DNA of 34,903 nt from Pauljensenia hongkongensis (GTDB taxonomy: Bacteria > Actinomycetota > Actinomycetes > Actinomycetales > Actinomycetaceae): NCBI RefSeq assembly GCF_001746855.1, contig NZ_CP017298.1, positions 946,422-981,324 on the forward strand. The letters are read 5' to 3'. The position numbers and the translations under genes were made by a program. Positions 7,348 through 15,348 of this stretch are shown here, piece by piece. How positions within the stretch are numbered: the stretch's first letter is position 1; each line of letters opens with the position of its first letter. A model generated the notes under the pieces. That model had not been told where the DNA came from. It worked only from the letters and a program-made list of their open reading frames with translations, and made no database searches.

Positions 7348-8006
7348 CCCTCGCGCCAGTTGGAGGACTGACCCGGGCCGCGCAGTGCGCTCCGGGCGAT
7401 GTGGGCGAGCATCGGCCGTTCGACCCCCAGTTCCGTCGCGCGCCCGTGCCCCGGGTGGACCGTGAGCGCGGGATCCATCTGGGCGAGGCGGGCGCACGAG
7501 CGCACCATGTCGGGGTAGTCGCCCAGGACGAAAGCCGTCGAGCCTATTCCCCCGGCGAAGAGCGTGTCCCCGCTGAACAGGACCTGCTGGGCCTGGGACA
7601 GCAGGCATATGCTGCCGGGCGTGTGCCCCGGGGTGTGCAGGACCCGCAGGGCGTCGCCGCCCCAGGTGATCGTGTCCCCCTCCGCCAGGGACCGGTCGAC
7701 GTGGTCGACGGTGTAGTCGACGCCCTCCTCGTCGAAGCCGGAGCGGTGGACGTCGGCGACCCCGTCCACGTCGTCGGCGCCGCAGGCGACCCAGCACCCG
7801 TAGCGGTCGACGAGCTCGTTGACCGCGCCGATGTGGTCGCTGTGGCAGTGGGTGAGCACGATGCCGATGACTTCCGCGTCCCCGAGCCACCGCTCGAGCC
7901 TGTCGGGCTCTGCGCCCGGGTCGATGACGATGGTGCCCTCCTCGTTGGTGAGGGCGTAGCAGACGGCCCGCCAGGAGCCGACGGTGAGCTGCTTGATAGT
8001 GAACAT
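7344..8006 (-). CDS. Metallo-beta-lactamase-fold hydrolase (glyoxalase II-like)
   Basis: This 220-residue metal-dependent hydrolase has all main ligands: HCHSDH at residues 53-58, His127 in HTPGHTPG, Asp147 in FSGDTLF and His187 in VHPGHG. The fold fits a thioester or lactone hydrolase. As the last gene of the cai-like operon it may hydrolyse an acyl-CoA or glutathione-like thioester to recycle CoA (inference). The ATG at 8006 follows the stop of the upstream transporter gene by two bases, so translation is probably coupled. The 3' end overlaps the TetR gene tail-to-tail by four bases (CTAG shared by both stops). Confidence 0.8.
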   Translation of the reverse strand: MFTIKQLTVGSWRAVCYALTNEEGTIVIDPGAEPDRLERWLGDAEVIGIVLTHCHSDHIGAVNELVDRYGCWVACGADDVDGVADVHRSGFDEEGVDYTVDHVDRSLAEGDTITWGGDALRVLHTPGHTPGSICLLSQAQQVLFSGDTLFAGGIGSTAFVLGDYPDMVRSCARLAQMDPALTVHPGHGRATELGVERPMLAHIARSALRGPGQSSNWREG

Positions 8007-8008
8007 TG

Positions 8009-9346
8009 TCAACGCCCCTTGAAGTCGACGGATCCGGTTTCGGCCAGTGTGTAGCCGCGCGTCTCGGGCGCCCAGATGACGGAGACGACCGTGCCCAGCA
8101 CGGAGATCGCCGCGCCGGCGAGCATCGTCTTGGCGAAGCCGTGCGCGGCCATGAACGCGGGCAGGATGTAGAGCGAGACGACCGTGCCGATGCGGCTCAG
8201 CGACATGGCGAAGCCCATGGCGGTCGCGCGGACCTCTGTGGGGAAGAGTTCGTTGGGGTAGAGCCACTCGAGGTTGCCGGGGCCGCCCGCCAGGAGCGCG
8301 TAGGCGATGAGGCAGCCCAGGACCAGCCCGACGCCCGCGCCCGGGAAGAAGCCGACGACGGCCAGGGCCACGGTCATGCCGGCGAAGCAGGCGATGATGA
8401 GGGGGCGGCGGCCGATGCGCTCGCACAGGTACATGGCCGGGAACGTGCCCAGCATGAAGAAGGTGCCGATGAGCAGCTCGACCAGGAGGGCGTAGCGCTC
8501 GTTGTCCATGCCGATGGCGCCGCCGATGATCTGCTGGCCGAAGGTGTAGAAGGCGAACATGGGGATCGCCTGGCACAGCCAGATGACGCCGATGAAGATG
8601 ATGCGCCGCAGGTAGACGCCGCGCAGGATCTTCATGACCGAGGTCTTGGCGGCCTCCTCGGCCACGGGCAGGCGCACGTTGGCGCCCAGGGTCTTGTGGA
8701 CGATCGCCTGGGCCTCCTCGGCGCGGCCCTTCGAGACGAGCCAGCGCGGGGACTCGGGGATGTCCCACCGTCCCACCAGGATGAGGACGCAGGGGATCGC
8801 GGAGGAGGCCAGCATGTAGCGCCAGCCGTTGGGCGTGTTGTAGAGGGCGAAACCCACGAGGGCGGCGACGTTGGCGCCCAGGTACCACGCGGCCGCGATG
8901 ACGCCCATCGCTCCGGCACGGTACTTGCGCGGGGAGAACTCGGCGATCATGGACGTGGCGATCGGGTAGTCCGCGCCCACGGCCACGCCCACCAGGAAGC
9001 GCAGGGCCAGCAGCGAGACGGGTTCCTGCACGAGTGCGCACAGGAGCGACAGGACCGCGATGACCACGAGGTCGATGACGAACATCTTGCGCCTGCCGAT
9101 CATGTCCGTCAGCCATCCGCCCACGGACGCGCCCAGGAACAGGCCGACCAGCGAGGCCACGCCCAGCATGCCCTGCCAGTGCGCGTCCAGGTTCAGTTCG
9201 GTGCCCATCTTCAGCATCGCCACGCCGATGATCGACAGGACGTAGCCCTCCAGGAAGGGGCCGCCCGAGGAGAAGACGATGACGCGCTTGAGCAGCGGGG
9301 TCAGCTCGAGGTCCTCAAGGTCGATGACGTTGTTGTCGTCCGCCAC
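8009..9346 (-). CDS. MFS transporter, sugar-porter-like group
   Basis: This 445-residue membrane protein has about twelve hydrophobic segments. Family motifs include the loop 2-3 signature GGWLTDMIGRRK, PESPRWLVSKGR after segment 6, and the C-half loop ERIGRRPLI with ELFPTEVRATAMG. These mark the sugar porter/organic-acid branch of the major facilitator superfamily, many members of which carry carboxylates rather than sugars. In this operon the substrate is probably carnitine, crotonobetaine or gamma-butyrobetaine (inference). The start is GTG at 9346, preceded by GGAAGGAGA. A 124-base gap with a strong hairpin separates it from the hydratase gene upstream. Confidence 0.82.
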   Translation of the reverse strand: MADDNNVIDLEDLELTPLLKRVIVFSSGGPFLEGYVLSIIGVAMLKMGTELNLDAHWQGMLGVASLVGLFLGASVGGWLTDMIGRRKMFVIDLVVIAVLSLLCALVQEPVSLLALRFLVGVAVGADYPIATSMIAEFSPRKYRAGAMGVIAAAWYLGANVAALVGFALYNTPNGWRYMLASSAIPCVLILVGRWDIPESPRWLVSKGRAEEAQAIVHKTLGANVRLPVAEEAAKTSVMKILRGVYLRRIIFIGVIWLCQAIPMFAFYTFGQQIIGGAIGMDNERYALLVELLIGTFFMLGTFPAMYLCERIGRRPLIIACFAGMTVALAVVGFFPGAGVGLVLGCLIAYALLAGGPGNLEWLYPNELFPTEVRATAMGFAMSLSRIGTVVSLYILPAFMAAHGFAKTMLAGAAISVLGTVVSVIWAPETRGYTLAETGSVDFKGR

Positions 9347-9396
9347 GATGTTCTCCTTCCGTTTCTGAGCGCAGGATGTCCGTTGTCCGCGGGGGC

Positions 9397-9433
9397 GGCG
9401 CGGGAGAGGGGACGGGCGGCCCTCTCCCGCGCC
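9397..9433 (-). terminator. Long intra-operon hairpin between the hydratase and MFS genes
   Basis: A perfect 14-base stem (GGCGCGGGAGAGGG / CCCTCTCCCGCGCC) with a 9-base loop sits between the MaoC-type gene and the transporter. It may terminate part of the transcription, or protect the upstream mRNA end so that the last two genes are expressed at a lower level. Confidence 0.55.
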
Positions 9434-9470
9434 CCGGGGGGCCGTGTCCCCCTGCCCCCGCCGGGCGCTA

Positions 9471-10346
9471 TCAGCGGTACTCGATGATGCCCCAGTTCAG
9501 GTGCGGCTTGGCTCCGGTCTGATCGACGTCGGCGTCGACCAGCGCGAAGCGCAGCTCGCCCTCCTTGACCTTCCACAGGCGGGTCGTCAGGGTGCTGCCC
9601 GGGTGGACCGGCGAGGTGATGCGGGTCTTGAAGCGGGTGATGCGCTCGGGCTCGCCGGGCACGAACGCGTTGATCGCGTGGCGCATGACGACGCCCGCGT
9701 AGGAGATCGCGTGCAGGATCGGGCGCGGCTCGCCGTTCTCAGCGGCGTAGTCCCAGTCGATGTGCTGGGGGTGGTAGTCGCCCGACAGGCGGTAGATGAG
9801 CGCCTGGTTCTCCGGGATGGTCTCCGTGGTCTCCACGTCCGCGGGGCGGTCGGGCATCTCGACGATGTCCTTGGGGGGCTTGGGGCCGCCCCAGCCGCCG
9901 TCGTAGATCAGGCAGTCCCAGGACTCGTTGGTGAAGAGCAGGTTGCCGTCCGAGTCGTAGGTGTCGCCGATGTGCTGGGCGAGCAGGCCGCGGCCCTCGC
10001 CGCGGTCGTACAGGCCCTCGAGGCGGACCTTGGTCTCCAGGTGGTCGCTCATCTTCGTGATGGGCTGGTGGAAGCGGATGTCGAAGCCCCAGTGCAGCGA
10101 ACCGGCGTAGTTGTAGCCGTAGTCGATGGTGCGGGTGACCTCGGAGTCGACGATCAGCATGGCGCCGAACATGGGGAGCACCTTGAGCTTGGGATCCCGC
10201 TCGTCGTGCTCGTTGAGGTACTCGAGGCCGTCTTTGCCGTCGATGCCCGCGCCGCAGCCCAGCGCGAAGAGCTCCAGGTCGCGGAAGGTGTAGTCGCGCA
10301 CGAAGGGCCCGAAGGTCTGGCCGACCATATCGGTGTTGATTGCCAT
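9471..10346 (-). CDS. MaoC-type (hydratase 2) double-hotdog enoyl-CoA hydratase, candidate crotonobetainyl-CoA hydratase
   Basis: This 291-residue protein has the two-domain layout of hydratase 2 enzymes, with an N-terminal hotdog (GFDIRFHQPITKMSDHLETK) and a C-terminal catalytic hotdog. The catalytic stretch is YRLSGDYHPQHIDWDYA followed by PILHAISYAG. Asp and His of the hydratase 2 motif are kept, but the usual Asn of GDxNPxH is His (GDYHPQH). Predicted reaction: reversible hydration of a trans-2-enoyl-CoA, here probably crotonobetainyl-CoA to carnitinyl-CoA, taking the place of the crotonase-type CaiD that this cluster lacks (inference from context). It sits 28 bases after caiC. ATG 10346 is preceded by AAAGGA. 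Confidence 0.8.
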   Translation of the reverse strand: MAINTDMVGQTFGPFVRDYTFRDLELFALGCGAGIDGKDGLEYLNEHDERDPKLKVLPMFGAMLIVDSEVTRTIDYGYNYAGSLHWGFDIRFHQPITKMSDHLETKVRLEGLYDRGEGRGLLAQHIGDTYDSDGNLLFTNESWDCLIYDGGWGGPKPPKDIVEMPDRPADVETTETIPENQALIYRLSGDYHPQHIDWDYAAENGEPRPILHAISYAGVVMRHAINAFVPGEPERITRFKTRITSPVHPGSTLTTRLWKVKEGELRFALVDADVDQTGAKPHLNWGIIEYR

Positions 10347-10374
10347 TGTTCATTGTCCTTTCATGGGGTCAGGT

Positions 10375-11946
10375 TCAATAGTTCGCGAGGATGTGTTTGC
10401 GCACTTTTCCGTAGCTGCCCCGCGGGAGCCCATCGACGAACTCCACGGAACTGGGCACCTTGAAGGCCGCGAGGCGGCCCGCGCAGTGGTCGATGACAGT
10501 TGCGGCTGTGAGCCCGGAGCCGGGCTCGGGGACGATGAAGGCCTTGACCGCTTGGCCCCGCACGCCGTCGGGCACGCCGATCACGGCGACCTCCCGCACC
10601 CCGGGGAGGTCTTCGATGGTGCACTCGACCTCGGCCGATGACACCGACTCCCCCGAGCGCTTGATGAGGTCGACCCGCCGGTCCATGAAGTACACCCACC
10701 CGTCCTCGATGTAGGCGTAGTCGTGCGTGTGGAACCAGCCGTCCTCGTCGAGGACCTCGGCGGTCGCCCCGGGGTCGTCCCAGTAGCCGGCCATGAGGCT
10801 CACGCCGGGGACTCCGCGGAGCATGATCTCCCCCACCTCGCCCTCGGGCAGCGGGTTCCCCTGGCAGTCGGCGATGCGGACCTCGTAACCGGGGCCGGCC
10901 CTGCCGATGGAGGGCCAGCGGCGCTGTCCGTGGGGAGGATCGGTGATCGCCCCGATGAGGCACTCGGTCGACCCGTAGTTGTTGAGGATGGAGACTCCGA
11001 AGCGCTTTTCGAACGCTTCCTTGTCCTGGGTGCTCAGGGGCAGGAAGTAGTGCATTTCCCGCACCTGGTGGTCGCGCTCACCCGGATCGACGCTCTGGCG
11101 CAGCATGGTCGCCACGATCATCGCCATCCCCTGGACCAGTGTCGCGCGGTGGGCGCGCGCCTGCTTCCAGAAGCGGGTCGCCCGGTAGCGGGACAGCATG
11201 ACGAGCGTCGCCCCCGCGGTCAGCACCGGGGCGAGTGCCGAGAGCTGGTAGTTCACCCGGGCCGCCACCATGGAGGTCATGTAGCGGTCCTCGGGGTTCA
11301 TATCCAGTTCCCAGTTCACGAAGTTCCCTGAGAAGACGAAGTTCGCGTGCGTGATCATCACGCCCTTGGGCTCCGAGGTCGTGCCCGAGGTGAAGAGGAT
11401 CTCGCACAGGTCCGAGGGCCGGACCCGGGGACTGGACGCGAAGGAGTCGGCCTCGCGCGACGCCAGCTCCCGCAGGCGGGGAAGGCCGATGCCGTCCCCG
11501 CCCACCGCGCCGTCCCCGCCCACGACGATGACGTCCGTGACGGTGCCCGGCACATGGGGGAGCACCTCGTCGGCGCTGCACGCACGGGTGATGAGCGTGC
11601 CGGCCCGGCAAATGCCCAGGATGTGACCCAACTCGAAGGGCGCCGAAGTGGCGTCGACGGGCACCGACACTGCGCCCATCTTCGCCAGGGCCAGAGTGCA
11701 CTCCACGAACTCGACGCAGTTGTCGAGGTAGAGCACGACCCGGCTCCCCGCGCCGACGCCCCTCGCGGCGAGGGCGTTGGCGCACTTGTTCACGGCCGCG
11801 TCGAACTCGCGGTAGGTGAAACGACGGACCTCGTGGGAATGAGCGTCCTCGAAAACGAGAAACTCGTGGTCCCCCCTGTCTTCCACCTGCCGTTCCCACA
11901 GTTGGGGGACTGTGGTGCTCTCCGGCGCGAACTCCGAGTGGGTCAC
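10375..11946 (-). CDS. caiC: Crotonobetaine/carnitine-CoA ligase (CaiC-like)
   Basis: This 523-residue ANL-family adenylating enzyme is near the E. coli CaiC length (about 517). The AMP-binding P-loop is ILFTSGTTSEPKGVMITHAN, followed by NNYGSTE and the RRWPSIGRAG and VYFMDRRVDLIKRSGE blocks seen in CaiC, and ends with the catalytic Lys region LPRGSYGKVRK. It would make the CoA thioester of carnitine, crotonobetaine or gamma-butyrobetaine with ATP. One oddity: the usual HTGD segment reads FHTHDYAY, with Gly replaced by His but Asp kept. The GTG at 11946 lies six bases after the caiB stop, so translation is coupled. Confidence 0.86.
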   Translation of the reverse strand: MTHSEFAPESTTVPQLWERQVEDRGDHEFLVFEDAHSHEVRRFTYREFDAAVNKCANALAARGVGAGSRVVLYLDNCVEFVECTLALAKMGAVSVPVDATSAPFELGHILGICRAGTLITRACSADEVLPHVPGTVTDVIVVGGDGAVGGDGIGLPRLRELASREADSFASSPRVRPSDLCEILFTSGTTSEPKGVMITHANFVFSGNFVNWELDMNPEDRYMTSMVAARVNYQLSALAPVLTAGATLVMLSRYRATRFWKQARAHRATLVQGMAMIVATMLRQSVDPGERDHQVREMHYFLPLSTQDKEAFEKRFGVSILNNYGSTECLIGAITDPPHGQRRWPSIGRAGPGYEVRIADCQGNPLPEGEVGEIMLRGVPGVSLMAGYWDDPGATAEVLDEDGWFHTHDYAYIEDGWVYFMDRRVDLIKRSGESVSSAEVECTIEDLPGVREVAVIGVPDGVRGQAVKAFIVPEPGSGLTAATVIDHCAGRLAAFKVPSSVEFVDGLPRGSYGKVRKHILANY

Positions 11947-11952
11947 AACCGA

Positions 11953-13173
11953 TCAGTCCTCGTCGCCGGCCTTGACGGTGCCGGACTCGATCAGGGCCTC
12001 GATGGCCTCGTCCGAGTACCCGGCGCGCTTGAGAACATCGCGAGTGTCCTCGCCCAGGGCCGGCATCGGACGCCAGAAGGCCCCCGGGTTGCGGCGGAAC
12101 TTCGGGAAGGTGTTGAGAACCTTGACGGGAGTGCCGTCCGCCTTCTCCGAATCGATGAAGCACTCGCGCTGCTTGACGTGCTCGGCCTCCAGGATGTCGG
12201 GGAACTCGTTGACGACCTGGGCTGCGATGCGGTGGGCGACGAAGTCGCGCTGCACGTCGTACTTGGACTGGGTCTTGAGGTACTCCTCCAGGGTGTCCTG
12301 GATGAGATCGGCCTTGGGGCCGTTGAGCCACAGGGCCGACGTGCCCTCGGGGTACTCCTCCGTGCCCCACAGGTGGCCGAGCCCAATGGTCTCGAGCAAG
12401 TACTTGTTCTGCGCCACGCCGTACAGGCACAGCCCGATGAAGCCGTCCTCGCACTCGTAGATGCCGATGCCGCACAGGTTCTGGTGACGGGCTCCAGGAC
12501 GCGGGTAGAGGATGTCCGCGTTCATGTAGTCCATCATGTAGTAGGTGCCCACGCGCAGCAGGGTCTCGTACATCGCCATGTCGATGCTCTCGCCCTCGCC
12601 GGTGACGCCCACCCGGTGCAGCGCGGCCAGGGCCGAGGAGATGATCATCAGGGAGTTGATGTAGTCGCCCAGGTACGGGGAGATGTTCATCGGCTGCTCG
12701 GCGCTGCCGTTCTGCGCGACGATGCCCGCGTAGGCGGCCACGGTGAGGTCGTAGGCGGCCGAGCTGATCTGCTCCTCATCGCCCCACTGTCCGAAGCCCG
12801 AGACGTGGACGATGACGAGCTTGGGGTTGACCTCCCAGAGGAACTCGTCAGTGATGCCCTTGCGGGCGTACATGGGGCCCTTGCCGGCCTCGATGAAGAT
12901 GTCGGCGTCCTTGACGATGGCCCGCAGGGCCTCCTTGCCGTCGTCGGTGAAGGGGTTCAGGGAGATCGAGCGCATGTTGCGGCGCTCCATCTCCTTGACC
13001 CAGGCGGTGTCCCGCATGGAGTCGCCGGTCCACACGTTCTCGATCCAGGTGACGTCGGCCCCCCATTCGGCCATGATGGCCGCGGCGGTGGGCGCCGCGA
13101 TCTCGACGGCCGAGTAGACGACCTTGACGCCATCGAGGACGCCGAACGACGGCTTCTGTGTGGGCAGTGCCAT
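11953..13173 (-). CDS. caiB: Crotonobetainyl-CoA:carnitine CoA-transferase CaiB
   Basis: This 406-residue class III CoA-transferase is one residue longer than E. coli CaiB. It shares long stretches with CaiB, such as AAIMAEWGADVTWIENVWTG, and has the catalytic Asp at residue 170 (SPYLGDYINS), matching the nucleophilic Asp169 of the E. coli enzyme. GEGESIDMAMYE and YYMMDYMN follow. It moves CoA from gamma-butyrobetainyl-CoA or crotonobetainyl-CoA to incoming carnitine or crotonobetaine, sparing ATP. It lies between caiA (28 bases upstream) and caiC, the same order as in enterobacteria. ATG 13173 is preceded by GAAAGGAG. Confidence 0.92.
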   Translation of the reverse strand: MALPTQKPSFGVLDGVKVVYSAVEIAAPTAAAIMAEWGADVTWIENVWTGDSMRDTAWVKEMERRNMRSISLNPFTDDGKEALRAIVKDADIFIEAGKGPMYARKGITDEFLWEVNPKLVIVHVSGFGQWGDEEQISSAAYDLTVAAYAGIVAQNGSAEQPMNISPYLGDYINSLMIISSALAALHRVGVTGEGESIDMAMYETLLRVGTYYMMDYMNADILYPRPGARHQNLCGIGIYECEDGFIGLCLYGVAQNKYLLETIGLGHLWGTEEYPEGTSALWLNGPKADLIQDTLEEYLKTQSKYDVQRDFVAHRIAAQVVNEFPDILEAEHVKQRECFIDSEKADGTPVKVLNTFPKFRRNPGAFWRPMPALGEDTRDVLKRAGYSDEAIEALIESGTVKAGDED

Positions 13174-13201
13174 TGCTGGAGCTCCTTTCTGCCAGATGGT
13201 G

Positions 13202-14335
13202 TCAGCGGTAGGGGTACAGGGCGGAGCGGCCGGTGGCGAGGATCATCATCTCGTCGGTGCCGCCGGAGATGCGGTCCACGCGCAGGTCGCGGTAGAAGCG
13301 CTGGATGCGGTGGTCGCCGGTGATGCCCACGCCGGCCAGGACCTGCAGGGCGCGGTCCACGACCCCGAACGAGGCCTCGGAGCAGTAGTACTTCGCCATT
13401 GAGCAGTCGCCGCGGGACAGCAGGCCGTTGTCGTGCTTCCAGGCGATCTCGTAGAGCATGTTGCGCATGTTGGTCAGGCGCACCTTCATCTCGGCGAACT
13501 TCAGCTGGGTGAGCTGGTGGCGGGCGATGGCCTGGCCGCCCTGGATGCGCTGGTTGGCGTACTTGGCGGCGTCCTCGAAGGCGCAGTAGGCGGTGCCGTA
13601 GTTGGTCAGGGCGACCAGGAAGCGCTCGAGGTCGAAGTCGGCGACGCCGCGGCGGAAGCCGTTGCCCTCCTTGCCGAAGAGGTCCTTCTCCTCCAGCTCG
13701 ACGTTGTCGAAGTAGACGTCGCAGCACGAGTCCATGCGCAGGCCCAGCTTGCCCAGGGGCTCCTTGGTGATGCCCGGCAGGCTCATGTCGACGAACCACT
13801 CGGTGTAGGTGTCCATGTTCTCCGAGTCGCGGGCCATGACCACCAGGTAGGGCGCGTAGAGCGAGGAGGTGATGAAGGTCTTGTGCCCGTTGAGGTAGAC
13901 CTTGCCGTCCTTGCGGGTGTAGGTGGTGCGCATGTCGTCCCACGAGGATCCGGCCGAGGGCTCGGTCATCGCGTAGTTGAGCATCTGCTTGCCGGTGCCG
14001 ACGAAGGAGAGGATCTTCTCCTTCTGCTCCTCGGTGCCCTCGCGCAGGACGGTGTCCCAGCAGGGCAGCTGGTAGAGGACGTAGGTGGGTCCGCCCTCGC
14101 GCCCGAGGGCCTCGTAAGCAGCGGTGAGGGTCACCCAGTCGGCGCCGAGCCCGTCGTACTCCTCGGGCAGGAGGATGCGGTCGAAGCCGAGCTCGCAGAT
14201 GGCCTCGGTCCACTCGATGGGGTACTCGTGCTTCTCATCGCACTCGTGGAAGTAGGCGTCCCAGTTGCGCGAGCGCATGAGCTCGGTGAAGGCGTCGACC
14301 ATGAGTTGCTGATCTTCATTGAGCGAAAAATCCAT
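13202..14335 (-). CDS. caiA: Crotonobetainyl-CoA reductase CaiA (acyl-CoA dehydrogenase family)
   Basis: This 377-residue FAD enzyme is close to E. coli CaiA (380). Identity to that protein is obvious by eye across the length: [41 protein letters not shown] and [14 protein letters not shown]. Glu in the SGGTDEM segment is at the position of the acyl-CoA dehydrogenase base region. It reduces crotonobetainyl-CoA to gamma-butyrobetainyl-CoA using electrons from the FixAB flavoprotein, an anaerobic electron sink. Spacing of 28 bases to caiB and 32 bases from the hydrolase gene indicates one operon. Confidence 0.93.
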   Translation of the reverse strand: MDFSLNEDQQLMVDAFTELMRSRNWDAYFHECDEKHEYPIEWTEAICELGFDRILLPEEYDGLGADWVTLTAAYEALGREGGPTYVLYQLPCWDTVLREGTEEQKEKILSFVGTGKQMLNYAMTEPSAGSSWDDMRTTYTRKDGKVYLNGHKTFITSSLYAPYLVVMARDSENMDTYTEWFVDMSLPGITKEPLGKLGLRMDSCCDVYFDNVELEEKDLFGKEGNGFRRGVADFDLERFLVALTNYGTAYCAFEDAAKYANQRIQGGQAIARHQLTQLKFAEMKVRLTNMRNMLYEIAWKHDNGLLSRGDCSMAKYYCSEASFGVVDRALQVLAGVGITGDHRIQRFYRDLRVDRISGGTDEMMILATGRSALYPYR

Positions 14336-14367
14336 GTCGGTTCACTTTCTGTTGGTGAGCGTCGTGC

Positions 14368-15348
14368 TCAGCGGTGGAGGGGGTGTTCGGTGTGGAAGCG
14401 CGCGGCCTCGGTGAGGACCTCCATGGTCTGGTCGAGCATCTTGGAGTGGTGCAGGAAACCGTGGATGACGCCCTCGACTTCGTTGTACAGGTGCGGCACA
14501 CCGCACAGTCTGAGGATCTCGGCCAGGGTGCGCGAATCGTCGCGCAGGGGGTCGAGGCCGACGGCGGCGATGTAGCAGGGCGGGACGCCCGCGCTGAAGT
14601 CGGCGCCGAGGATGTTGAAATAGGGGTCGTCGGCGTCCGCCGGATCGGCGAAGTACTGGCCGAGGTAGTACGCGTAGTCCGCTTCGGTGAGCCCGTCCCA
14701 CGCCCCTCCCAGCAGGCGCATGGACATGGAGTCCTTCAGCCCGTAGGCGCCGTAGAAGAGGAGCATCGCGCGCGCAGTGGGGAGCAGGCCCTCGTCGCGC
14801 AGCATGAGCATCGTCGCCGCCGCCATATTGGCCCCGGCGGAGTCCCCGGCGAAGGAGACGTCCCCGGGGTCGACGCCCCATTCCCCGGCGTGCTCCCGGA
14901 TATGGACGACGGCGTCGCGGCACTCGTGGATCTGCTGGGGGAAGCGGGCGTCGGGGGCGAGGGTGTAGTCGACGCTGACGACCGCCGCGCCTGTGAGGCG
15001 GCACAGGGCGCGGGTGATGCGGTCGTGCGTGTCGACGTCTCCGATGACCCATCCGCCCCCGTGCACGAACACGATCAGCGGCAAGGGCCCTTGGGCGTCC
15101 GGGCGGTAGTGGCGCACCCGCACCTGGCCGTAGCGGGTGGGGACCTGGCGGTCGGTGGACGAGGCCACCGAGGGGCCGCCCTCGTTCCAGAAGGCGCGCT
15201 CGGTGCGGTACGCCTTGCGCATCTCCTCGAGGCTCTGGCCGGTGACGTAGGCGCCGGCGGCGAGCTCGTCCTGTTTGGCGACGACTGCGCCCATCTGCTC
15301 GGTCCACAGGCGCGGCACATCGTATTTGTGGCCCATAGCCGCCCTCAC
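14368..15348 (-). CDS. Alpha/beta hydrolase of the hormone-sensitive-lipase family
   Basis: This 326-residue serine esterase has the HSL-family oxyanion motif HGGGW (about residues 95-99), the nucleophile elbow GDSAG (about 168-172) and a C-terminal DPLRDDS and HGFLHH for the Asp/His partners. No signal peptide is visible, so it acts in the cytoplasm. E. coli cai operons have no such gene. In this context a sensible guess is hydrolysis of O-acylcarnitines (or choline-like esters) to release free carnitine for the pathway; this is inference. The GTG at 15348 overlaps the stop of the upstream transporter gene by four bases; an ATG at 15336 is an alternative start behind GAGGG. Confidence 0.82.
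   Translation of the reverse strand: MRAAMGHKYDVPRLWTEQMGAVVAKQDELAAGAYVTGQSLEEMRKAYRTERAFWNEGGPSVASSTDRQVPTRYGQVRVRHYRPDAQGPLPLIVFVHGGGWVIGDVDTHDRITRALCRLTGAAVVSVDYTLAPDARFPQQIHECRDAVVHIREHAGEWGVDPGDVSFAGDSAGANMAAATMLMLRDEGLLPTARAMLLFYGAYGLKDSMSMRLLGGAWDGLTEADYAYYLGQYFADPADADDPYFNILGADFSAGVPPCYIAAVGLDPLRDDSRTLAEILRLCGVPHLYNEVEGVIHGFLHHSKMLDQTMEVLTEAARFHTEHPLHR

Noticed and set aside
11347-13323. Plus-strand open frame of 658 codons opposite caiC and caiB
   Set aside because: The minus-strand genes show full family motifs; the plus frame does not.
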